Below are positions 1 through 10,578 of a stretch of DNA of 64,000 nucleotides, in pieces. Position 1 is the first letter of the stretch, and the number at the start of each line of letters is the position of its first letter. The DNA comes from Amia ocellicauda (taxonomy: Eukaryota; Chordata; Actinopteri; Amiiformes; Amiidae): positions 35,350,784 to 35,414,783 of the forward strand of contig NC_089857.1 of NCBI RefSeq assembly GCF_036373705.1. Reading direction: 5' to 3'. Both the position numbers and the translations under genes were made by a program. The notes under the pieces are model-generated. The model was given only the letters and a program-made list of their open reading frames with translations. It had not been told where the DNA came from and ran no database searches.

Positions 1-2700
1 AGATGCACAGAGGAGGACACTGATATTCTCTGCTGTCTTTCCCAGCGAGCAGGATGCTGTCAGCCAGCAGACATGCCTGATTGCAAAAGTGAGTGCAGAT
101 GGCAGCCTGGGATTCACTGTGAACATTTGCTCAATGATTAGCTCAAGGTTAGTGCTTAGTGGGTGGGCAGCACTGACTGCCCCTGCTTTATTAAAAACTG
201 CAGGCCTATTCACGGCTGGCCTCTGAGAGTTACCAGTTTGTTTATTTAAATAACAAACATTCAGCCTTGAAACAAGTGCAGCCACAGAGGACACATCCTC
301 AATGGGATGAGACACTTTCAGCGTAGCTGCCCACCCACATAGATAGGGTTTAGTGGTTGATATCATAAAAGCCAAGAAATGTCATCTTGAATTAACACTT
401 TGCTTATAGAACAAAAAAAAGGGACTCAGAGCGAAGGCCCCTGTCCCTCAGTGTGTGCTGGGCTAATATTCACACTGTGAGGAACTCCGAGGAAAAAAGG
501 AAAAAGAACAAGGGCCCTGACAGAAAATCCCCATCCAAACCGATATCATTGCATCTGTGTCAGCATTACTGATTTATTAAGCCTTGAACAAAATCAAATA
601 TCATGCTCATGCTCTAACATAATCATGCCCAAAATAATAGAAGTCTAAGAAGTTTATGCAAGATTAAACCCTATCTTAGTAGGATCATCCTCTTCAGCTG
701 TGCAAGTAAACTAAACCAACCATTTATGAGTGTCTCTCTAATTGCTTTACTGGGACGTTGGGGGGGCACACAAAAGATAAGGTTTCTCTTCACTTTTGCT
801 GAAACACACCATAGGATAAGCCTTGTACAGTCCTAGCACACTTAGATTATGAATGATATACAGATATGAGGGGAGGTTGGTGCAGGAGAATCATTTTCAT
901 GGCGGGAAAAGCTGTGTGTCAATGAATGACAGACACTGTGTCCTGGGCCCCATGACACTTCACAGGCTCCTATAGGGTCCTGTCCTTTCAGTAGAAAGCC
1001 ACTCATCACAACATCAACACCATCCACTACAACAAATTGTACTACCTAGGAAAGCTAGGGCTACACTCAGCTTCGATGTTTGCATTATTCCTGCTACCTG
1101 TGCATGTTTTAAAATCTGTACATGAAAGGCTATTAAAAAGGAAGGATCAGAAGCTTTTAGGATATTACCAAGTATAACTATTAAGCAAAATTGCTTGCAA
1201 TGCCATCAATAGTGTAAAGTAAGTGGTTTATATTACTTATTTGCTTAATCATTGTAACATTTCTCAAAATCATTCAAATTACCAAAGGCAAAATATAAAT
1301 ATCTGCAGATGTATTACTTTTCAAGTCATGAAAGTAATATTGCAAGCAATACAGTGACAATATAGATATATTGATAGCACTTTACAATCAACTGTATTTT
1401 AACAGTGAGTAGAGTTTGTAAGGTCTATACCACAGATATTAGATGTGGAAATTCCCTACAACAAAACAAAATAATTAATAGATGCAAACCCACATTTATC
1501 TTGTCAGAAATAAAAAATTATGCTGGTGCTGATGTTCAGATGAAAGCCCTCTAGGGGGAAGTCAGTGCAGGATTTTATTACAGCTTTTCATATAACTGGG
1601 GGATTCCCCTGAACCACATCAAGCACCAACCTATGAGTACCCTGAAATTGCCCCAAGTAAAAGGGGCTTAGTGCAATGTAGGGGGGCTCTCTGTTGTCTA
1701 AACTGGTCTACATTAATCAGCCATTTTGGATTCTATCCAGGCTGATCAAGAGAAAAAGATTTATAATAATGCAAAGCCATGGTGTAAGAGTGATCTCTAG
1801 TGTTCACAAGAAGAACTTTCACAGGACAGCAAAACTGAAATCTCTGAAACTCAGCTATTTACTAATGTGCTAAAAATGATACCAAAGCTGTCACAGATCA
1901 TGCTTTTATAATGTAGTAGGAATATTCTTTTGTTAAGTTAAGCCCTAAATATCAATTACAAAGCACAAAACATCATAAATTATCATTCTTCAAACTTTAT
2001 ATATTATTATTAACTATTTATTTATATAACTAATGACAGTGTCCAAGGGGACTTGTATGATCTTTTCAACATGCAGGGCTGGTTAGGACTAGTCATGGAC
2101 TACCCATTTCATTTTAGGTGGAGTAGGCCCAGCCTAGTGCTAATAAAGGTCTGTGAAACCAGTCAATAATGTATTGCATTACTAAGGATTACAACATCAC
2201 TAAAAAATATATATTTAGCTACCAATTCCAGTCATATATATTAGAAGTGAATGAAAAAAAAGAATATCTAAGCCTAACTCAATAAATAATCAGAGCAATA
2301 GAACCCCCAAGTATAGCACAAACTCCAATCTCAAACTAATCCCATTTTAAGATACCTAGTAGAAATGCAACCCCAGCCCTAAGAATAAAAATAAACACAA
2401 AATAGTATCCCATGCATTAGGATTGAAGCAATGTCCAATCTGAAAATAATGCAATTTAAGTTAAACTTTAATATATGAAACACTCACCTTCAATCTAGCA
2501 AAACTCAGAGGAACAAAACACCCCAAAACTAGACAAAAAAATAAATTCACTAATTAAACACCACCCAATCTTAAACTCATCACTCATCTATTTAAACCAG
2601 TATAAGTGAAACTTAAACCTTATTAGGAGTCGGAGCTGATGGGGAAAAATCAATCCCTAACACTAGCCCAGCCTTTAAAAAATCATGACAATAGTACAAG
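1..2700. other. AT-rich intergenic DNA, no recognised gene
   Basis: I find no open reading frame of convincing length, no family motif and no terminal repeats of a complete mobile element here. Base composition is AT-rich throughout, with poly-A runs and scattered short AT repeats. The stretch ends where the terminal repeat of the large EnSpm-like transposon begins. Degenerate old repeats may be present but cannot be recognised by eye. Confidence 0.5.
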
Positions 2701-2711
2701 CATACCCTTAC
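2701..2711 (+). repeat. Left terminal inverted repeat of EnSpm-like element
   Basis: CATACCCTTAC, followed within 40 bases by the first subterminal AGTATACT motif. It matches the complement of 15444-15454 over all 11 bases, with partial similarity continuing inward. The Tc1 copy at 2741 landed just inside this end. Confidence 0.55.
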
Positions 2712-2740
2712 GAAAAATAAGTTTATTGAAGTATACTATA

Positions 2741-3930
2741 CACTCACCTAAACGATTATTAGGAACACCATACTAATACTGTGTTTGACCCCCTTTCGCC
2801 TTCAGAACTGCCTTAATTCTACGTGGCATTGATTCAACAAGGTGCTGAAAGCATTCTTTAGAAATGTTGGCCCATATTGATAGGATAGCATCTTGCAGTT
2901 GATGGAGATTTGTGGGATGCACATCCAGGGCACGAAGCTCCCGTTCCACCACATCCCAAAGATGCTCTATTGGGTTGAGATCTGGTGACTGTGGGGGCCA
3001 GTTTAGTACAGTGAACTCATTGTCATGTTCAAGAAACCAATTTGAAATGATTCGACCTTTGTGACATGGTGCATTATCCTGCTGGAAGTAGCCATCAGAG
3101 GATGGGTACATGGTGGTCATAAAGGGATGGACATGGTCAGAAACAATGCTCAGGTAGGCCGTGGCATTTAAACGATGCCCAATTGGCACTAAGGGGCCTA
3201 AAGTGTGCCAAGAAAACATCCCCCACACCATTACACCACCACCACCAGCCTGCACAGTGGTAACAAGGCATGATGGATCCATGTTCTCATTCTGTTTACG
3301 CCAAATTCTGACTCTACCATCTGAATGTCTCAACAGAAATCGAGACTCATCAGACCAGGCAACATTTTTCTAGTCTTCAACTGTCCAATTTTGGTGAGCT
3401 TGTGCAAATTGTAGCCTCTTTTTCCTATTTGTAGTGGAGATGAGTGGTACCCGGTGGGGTCTTCTGCTGTTGTGGCTTCACAAATGCTTTGCTGCATACC
3501 TCGGTTGTAACGAGTGGTTATTTCAGTCAAAGTTGCTCTTCTATCAGCTTGAATCAGTCGGCCCATTCTCCTCTGACCTCTAGCATCAACAAGGCATTTT
3601 CGCCCACAGGACTGCCGCATACTGGATGTTTTTCCCTTTTCACACCATTCTTTGTAAACCCTAGAAATGGTTGTGCGTGAAAATCCCAGTAACTGAGCAG
3701 ATTGTGAAATACTCAGACCGGCCCGTCTGGCACCAACAATCATGCCACGCTCAAAATTGCTTAAATCACCTTTCTTTCCCATTCAGACATTCAGTTTGGA
3801 GTTCAGGAGATTGTCTTGACCAGGACCACACCCCTAAATGCATTGAAGCAACTGCCATGTGATTGGTTGGTTAGATAATTGCATTAATGAGAAATTGAAC
3901 AGGTGTTCCTAATAATCCTTTAGGTGAGTG
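2741..3930 (-). mobile_element. Tc1-like transposon A (1190 bp), inactive
   Basis: A full-length Tc1-like element with about 28-bp terminal inverted repeats starting CACTCACCTAAA and differing at one base between ends. It is flanked by the TA duplication expected of the family (2739-2740 and 3931-3932). It sits in the left subterminal region of the EnSpm-like element, so it inserted after that element. The minus-strand transposase gene inside is broken. Confidence 0.9.
2773..3782 (-). pseudogene. Tc1-like transposase A, frameshifted
   Basis: The minus-strand reading starts with MGKKGDLSNFERGMIVGARR at 3782, the N-terminal helix-turn-helix region that binds the terminal repeats. It continues to a frameshift near 3425. 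The correct frame then meets an in-frame TAG near 3373, just before the WSDES motif that carries the first catalytic aspartate. The remainder (down to 2773) is open and contains the second aspartate in FQQDNAPCHKG and the [14 protein letters not shown] block with the last acidic catalytic residue, ending KGGQTQY. All domains of a Tc1 transposase of roughly 340 residues are present, but the product cannot be made in one piece. Identification as Tc1/mariner is secure; catalytic inactivity is inferred from the two lesions. Confidence 0.88.
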
Positions 3931-6898
3931 TAAGTATACATATATCGGATAGTACACTTTTAGTATACTACCAAATAGAAAAAATAGTATACATTTATAC
4001 TGGAGCAGGATGTTACTTCCATTAAACAGCCAAAACAGTCACAATTCTTGTACAGTAGAAGTTACAATTTTTAGATTCATCTATACTGAGTATTCATGTC
4101 AAGGAAATTTTATTATGCACTGCATACTGAAGCTGTAACCTTTATTACTGCCAAAACATTATTGTGCCGTACTACTATTAAAGAGTTATCAATTGCATTA
4201 ATGGAATTGTCTATAAATCGATTCAGCTACAGCACTTACTGTATGTATTATGTATTATGTATTATGTGTATGGAACACAGAGAAAAGTCAGATGAAACAT
4301 TTAATTAATTATATTTTTTATTGCTCCACATTTTGTTGAAAGTAATATGACTGAAAGCCCCAGACAGACAGGAAATGATTATATTTTAAAACATATACAA
4401 ATTCAACAGAACAGACAAAACTGCTGAATGGACCTCTAATCCCGTTTATATGAATTTGGCAGTGGGATGATGTAGGTTTTTCCATATACACTGACAGACA
4501 CACATTTCATTTTGATCACATCAGGGCAGACTGTAAAAATGTTTCCTTTCTTTCTCACTTCGTGTGTGAAGCTACTCTTTATGTTTACTTGTACATCTTG
4601 ACATAGTGGCCTGCTAGATGTCAGAAGTTCCTCAACTATCACACAGCAGCGCTTCATACAACCACAGATTACAGGGTTTTCATGTAAGCACATATGCTTG
4701 AAAACGACTAAATCAATGATCAAGCCAATCGTACCATCCATCAGTAATACCACACTGTTGTTTCGTTTCTTAATTCGGTCATATTTTTGAGTGTGAAACA
4801 GAACTCCTTTGACCAAAAAGCGACTGTAGGACCAAAAACAATAACTTAGGTTCCCAAACAGTTGCTCCATAACAAGCCTGTGGGTACTGAAATGTCCTTT
4901 TGTAATGGTGGATGACCAAACCCTCTGACTATGTTATTTATTAAGTCACACTTTTCAGTTTTACGGTTGTTAAAATAAAGTTCATCATAAAAAGATTGAA
5001 CCTTCTCACTCGCTCCAGCCATGACATTTTTGGCCTTTTCAGGCAATTCCCTCCATAACATAAATGTTGTAACTATTTGTTTAGGGACATACTGAGTTCC
5101 ATGAAAGTATTTGAGTAGCTGGCCATTATTAGATTCAAATGCAAATGTTGAAGTTGCCCATAATGGCCCCCAATGATTTACACTATGTGGAATGTGTGTG
5201 AGCAGGTGAATGTTGAAAGTCATATGCTGCTTTCCATACAGTCTTTGAAATTCTATGACAAACACTAGTTTGAGCGCTAGTCCGGTCACATTAATTTTGG
5301 AAATTTTGACAGTGTCCTGCAGTAAAGTGTATATTCCAAACACTAGAAGAAAAAGATGGTTACAAAACTTGTTAGGAAGAACACCTTTCAGCATGGGCAA
5401 CGCATAAAACAGCAGAAAGGCTCTTCATTCTGAAGCCTTCCAGAACTTTCGCTCACATAGTGACCTGGGCACTCTAGTTACTTCAACAGGTGGTTTTATG
5501 TTAACTAGTCTTGAATCAATCTCTGACATCTGAATGCCAATGTACTGGACAATGTACTCCGAGGCACACACTATGCTGATATTCTGGAACAAATCCATTT
5601 ATCATCTGGAAGTGGACAAGTTTCATTAAAAGAGATGGCCCTTTGAAACCGTATACTGGCTGCTCAGGTAAAGCTAACACTGCATGACAATAATGGTCTT
5701 TTTAATTTCAAAGGGCAGGTTCTGGTATTCTGTACGGATATAATTTACCACCTGGTAAATTTACCAATGGTAACAAAAATCACACCCATAAAAACTGCTT
5801 TGTGTTCCACAGCATTGGACAGGCAACTGAGTCTGAGCTACACACAAGCACAAACACTTTGGAGACATGGGTGTTCCCTTGTCTATCTTTCCAGTCAATA
5901 CCGGTTGTTTCTAAGTGTAAGGCTTCATTTGTGAATGGTGTTAGAAGTGTCATCATATTGGGTTTATTTGGCCCAAACCATAAGGCTGACATCAAAATGT
6001 GTTGCTTTCGCTGTTCTGGTTTTAACTCAATAACCTGGCACTGTATAGGCCAAATTTGACATTTGGAGCTCTTAAAAACTGGTACTCCATCACAATTCCA
6101 TAATAGAGTCATGTCATCTTTTCCCAGAATTTGATTATCATACAGCTTCCTGTATTCTTCTCCACATTGTATGTCTGACAAATCATCACCGTTAGGTTTT
6201 CTAGACAGACTAAAATCATGTTCCTGAAGAAGCTGCTTAATCTGACCAGACAATGGGAGCACAAGAAAAAAACAACCACACTTTAGGTTTGAATCAGCAT
6301 CAAAGACTGTGTTACACATGTCACATTGCAAAGGACAGCTCGCAGTCATGCCCTAGTATTTTGTGCAACAATTACAATAGAAGTGAACCTCATATTTAGA
6401 TGTACTTCCAAATGCCTTCTTAAATAAATACTGCATAGTTGGTACTAAGCCTGGAAAAAATATGTTAAACATTTGAAGTAGATAGGTCAGTGCCTGGCCT
6501 GTTAGATGGTGTCTTAGCACATATGTCATGAGCAACAATAAACTCTGTCCCTTTGAAATTGGTGCCCTGGGATACAACGGTTTGTCACCATCCTCCACTC
6601 TGTCTTCCTTAATCTAGTCTTCATTGTTCTGGAGGGAGGGAGGGAGGGGGAAGGAGAGAGAGGAAGAGAGGGAAGGTGAAAAGACTAAAATATACCAATC
6701 ACAAATTTTAAATAATAGATTTCTCTCTGTGGCAATAGCGCACAAGAGATGGCATTCCATTTGCAATTTTGTTTCAGGGTGCAGCTATTAACATTACCCT
6801 CTATAAAATAAGTAACTTCGTCAAAAATTAAGGCATACTAGCAGGTGACAAAAAATATACAATTTTAAGATAAATAAATCCAATGTTATTAAAAATAT

Positions 6899-8430
6899 TA
6901 GGGATGTACCGATAAGAAAAGTATTGCCCGACACCGATAGCCAATGTTCATATAACATCTAACATCTACCTGTCTTTTCCCTCTTCTGACCCTCTCATCC
7001 CCTCTCGCATCTCTTCCTGCTTGTCTGCTATTTCCGCCTGGATGCACTCGCACCACCTAAAGCTCAACCTCTCCAAATCGGATCTCCTCTTTTTCCCCCA
7101 CTCTTCCTCACCTTCTGCTGACCTCCCCATCTCAATCCCCTTGGAATCCACCACACTCTTCTTCTTCAAAAAATCTAGGAGTCACCCTCGATCCTGCACT
7201 CTCCTACACCCAGCACATCACCACGCTGACGCGCACCTGTAGATTCTTCCTGAGCAACATACGCCGGATCTGTCCCTTCCTCACAGACTACTCAACTCAG
7301 CTACTCGTCCAGTCACTGGTCCTCTCCCACCTGGACTATTGCAACTCCCTCCTGGCCGGCCTGCCTGCATCTACTACCCGCCCACTCCAGCTCATCCAGA
7401 ACTCTGCAGCTCGTCTGGTATTCTCTCTGCCACAATTCGCACACGCTACTCCACTGCTCCGCTCCCTCCACTGGTCCCCGATAGCGGCACGCATTCAGTT
7501 CAAGACATTGACCCTCACCTACCGCTGTCTCGACCACACTGCACCAAGTTACCTTCAGACACTCGTCTCTCCATACATGCCCTCCAGACCACTGCGTTCC
7601 TCCAGTGCCAGAAGACTAACTCTGCCTCCTCTCCGCTCTCCTTCCTCCAGAGCTGCTCCTTCTCATCCTTGGCCCCTAAATGGTAGAACAACCTGCCCAC
7701 TGAAGTCAAAACAGCAGAGTCCTTGAACTCATTCCGGCGCTTACTCAAGACACTTTTCCGACAGTAATTGTAATATTAGTCCTCTATCCCTGCTAGATAG
7801 CACTTCACAGTTTTATTATGCTTCTCGCGTTTTTGATTGTTTTCCTCCTTGCTCCCTTTCCCGTAGCCCTTGTCTGTGACCCTACATCTTGACAGCACTT
7901 AGCTTTCACCGTCCAGGATGTAGGAAGTCTCTTACTGTACTTGTGTAAATTGTAAATTGTAATTTGTAAAATGTATTATTCTGAATTGCTGTTTTAGCTA
8001 AATTGAATTTGTAATGATTGATGCCTTGTACTTCACTGTATTTTTGCACTTATGTTGTAAGTCGCCCTGGATAAGGGCGTCTGCCAAGAAATAAAAATAA
8101 TAATAATAATAATAATCATAATCATAATCGGTTGATGTCGATACCAATTTTTTGACATTTCTGTAACTTTCTACCCTGTCATCAATTAAATAAAAATGTT
8201 GCTCTGATGAGGCTTCTAATTTGAGCTCATTTTAATTATACAAGTTATTAATCCATATATTTGAATAAGAAAAGACGTATATCCCATTCAGACATAGGAT
8301 AAAAGACCACCAATTTGACATATGGTGTATTTTTTAGAAATGAAAGGTATGCAAGGTGAAACCCGTCTACAAAGCCGATACAGCCGATGTGAGCTTAACA
8401 ATAGCTGGCACTACAATACTTTTAATACAT
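6899..8430. repeat. hAT-like fragment split by an L2 insertion
   Basis: Sequence at 6899-6956 (AGGGATGTACCGATAAG, then a GACACCGATAGCC block) and at 8128-8430 (ATCGGTTGATGTCGATACC, then GCCGATACAGCCGATG) resembles hAT-type fish repeats with ACCGATA-rich ends. The two parts are separated by the L2 LINE at about 6957-8119. I cannot find a clear second terminus, so this is a partial copy and the class assignment is tentative. Confidence 0.35.
6957..8119 (+). mobile_element. L2/CR1-clade LINE, 5'-truncated, 3' end complete
   Basis: The plus strand encodes the C-terminal part of a LINE reverse-transcriptase ORF. Recognisable blocks are SHLDYCNSLLAGLPAS (about 7325-7375), PLQLIQNSAARLV (7385-7425) and LHWSPIAARIQFKTLTLTY (about 7465-7525). 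The frame changes several times, so it is not functional. The copy ends at 8060-8119 with GTCGCCCTGGATAAGGGCG, then TCTGCCAAGAAATAAA and an AAT-type microsatellite, the usual L2 3' tail in fish. About 1.16 kb is present of an element normally several kilobases long, the common result of incomplete reverse transcription. It is inserted inside a hAT-like repeat, itself inside the EnSpm-like element. Confidence 0.85.
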
Positions 8431-8470
8431 CTTAAATGCAGGGTGCCTTATCCCAAGGAGTTTATATAGA

Positions 8471-8695
8471 ATAATTATCCATTCAAGGAAGGATGGACAG
8501 CAGCTCCCTCTAAAAACAGTCCACATTCACCGATGTCTCAAAAAGTATTTATTGGAGAAAAAGTGAACATCATGATGCTTACGCATTTCGATCTTCCTCA
8601 GCATCGTCCTCCAATAAATACTTTTTGAGACATCGGTGAATGTGGACTGTTTTTAGAGGGAGCTGCTGTCCATCCTTCCTTGAATGGATAATTAT
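8471..8695. repeat. Perfect 87-bp inverted repeat with 51-bp spacer
   Basis: The arms at 8471-8557 and 8609-8695 are exact reverse complements by direct reading, starting ATAATTATCCATTC and ending with its complement. The spacer (8558-8608) contains a smaller imperfect inverted repeat around GATGCTTACG and CCTCAGCATC. No ORF or terminal duplication is evident. It looks like a fold-back element or a recent inverted duplication; a transcript would form a very stable hairpin. Confidence 0.9.
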
Positions 8696-8717
8696 ATAAT
8701 ATTATATATATATATAT

Positions 8718-9660
8718 TAGGGCTGTGCAATATGACGATATATATCGTATGACGATAGAAAAACGTCTATCGTTTCATATTATGCTATATCGTTTATATC
8801 GTGGTGTCGCAAATTGCGAACTTTACGGCAGTATTTTTCGTCATTAGGACGCTTTGCGTTATTCCACACGTGCTGGATGCAGGTAGAAATGAGCACCAGA
8901 AACACAGACGCACACAGCCTGACGTGGAGAGGAGTTTTGTGTCTGTTTTATTATTTGTGCTTTACATGATTGTAAACAGCGTAATACATACACGTTTCTG
9001 TTCAGAGATATTAGGAAGAGCTGAACGTGTAGACAACATTATATTCAGACAAGCATTGCATTACCGTAAGAAAACGTTTCCATGTGCAACAATAAATATT
9101 TGCTATTTATTATTATTATTGTAACTAGTCATGGCGTTTATGGACTTATGGACGAATGTATTAGTTATTAATGTTTTTGAGGGAAACCCAGATCTGCTGT
9201 ATTTATTAATTAATTAATTAATCTTGTAAATGGGCACACATTAACTGAATCGTGTTTGCCTTCATACTGACTGTCTCTGCGGGGCTGTTATACAACAGAC
9301 TGCACACCATTCACAGGACAACAGCCTGAAACATCGTCCAGTTGTTCATTAAATATGAATGCTACCGATCCGATTATTAACCTTCGGTTTGTTTTAACTA
9401 GTCATGGCACTGCACCGGTCATGTGAAATCCAAGTTTTTAATACACTCGGATATTAACTTGTTTCTGTACGTGGATTTCACTCCATGATGCTAATACAAC
9501 TAATTTTTTCGTGATCACACACGGCACTTGAGATTATATCTTCCGACACAATGTGTCTGATCTCCCTGTGTCTCAAGTCAAGCGCACACCTCCGCTGCTG
9601 AAAGAGAAGTATTTCCTCAGTGGGTGACGGACGCTAAAATCGGTTTTAGGGTTTAAGGCT
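8718..9660 (+). mobile_element. hAT-like element fragment
   Basis: The sequence starts TTAGGGCTGTGCAATATGAC followed by repeated ATATCGT motifs, the usual look of a hAT-type terminus in fish genomes. The rest (to about 9660) has no transposase motif that I can read and no matching opposite end. The class assignment rests on the first 100 bases only, and the right limit is approximate. Confidence 0.4.
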
Positions 9661-10578
9661 AGTCTAGGGCTCTTGAAAAATATATATTAGTCAATGAGTC
9701 AAACTGGTCTAAAAGGCAGTAATATAAGAACTAGACTTAATCTGTATCTGTGAAAACGCTCAATGTTACATTTCAAAATACACGCTTGCTTGCAACATAC
9801 CATGGCAGATGAAGAGTCGTCCGCTTCACTGCTGGGATCGGGTATGTCTTCCTCTTTGCTGTTGGGATCAGATCTGGAGTCTTCTTCATTGACATTAACT
9901 TCCTCTGCAGACTGAAGCAACAAGAAAGAGTAAGTCAGTTCAGTACATTTTATAACACACAGCTTCAAGAAAAAAGAAAAGAAAAAACGCCATGTTTAAC
10001 TAGATACTGTACATGTTGTTTTTAAACTAGTTATATATTGTTAAAAAGTTGCAAACTAGTTACCTATCCAACTAGTTTCCTGAAGGCGAGTCTGTTCCAG
10101 CCGCGACTGGAGCCTCAAGTATAACTCCCGCTTCAGTGACCTCATATAGGATAGCTAAAGTTATCCCATTACAGTCACTGTGGTTATAATATGCGTACTT
10201 TAGCTAGAACTTACCTCTTCATTCCATCTGTACGTAGTTTGTTCTTCTGGGAATCCTTTCATCTGGGTGCTCAAGGTACCGTTTGTAAGGTCCTCTTCTT
10301 TGGGTCATTTTAAAGCAAAGTTTTTGTCAACACTGAAATGTGTCCGGATTCAAATACACTCCTTATTAGAATACAGAATAATATACAGAAGAAAAGACTA
10401 AACATTTCTGGAGAATGTTTTGGTTGTATTTTTCGCGGGTGACGGAAGTGACGTTGCTTGCGAACTACCATTAAACTCGAAAGCAGAAGAAGGAAGTGAC
10501 GTTGCTAACCGTTTCAAAAAATTTTCCCTCCAATGATCGTCTTCTGGGAGTTTCAATGTATGGTTCGCAGTTGGCACC

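Larger units (their letters stand above)
4436..10308 (-). pseudogene. EnSpm/CACTA-like (DUF4218-type) transposase gene, broken
   Basis: The gene is read on the minus strand. A first coding exon starts at 10308 (MTQRRGPYKRYL...) and ends at a good donor at 10214, with a one-base frameshift near its end. A second, acidic exon covers 9801-9911 (SAEEVNVNEED... to SSAM) with AG and GT on either side. After about 3.2 kb filled with later insertions, the main coding block runs from about 6620 down to 4436. It contains the conserved segments SKGQSLLLLMTYVLRH (about 6550), LLWNCDGVPVFKSS (about 6090), WFGPNKPNMMTLL and the HLLTHIPHSVNHWGPLWA segment near 5190 that marks DUF4218. Lesions include an in-frame TAG at 6353-6355, several stops and shifts between about 5780 and 5400, and one near 4860. 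The family is known in animals as EnSpm-type transposases; the catalytic residues cannot be assigned with confidence here. Confidence 0.75.
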
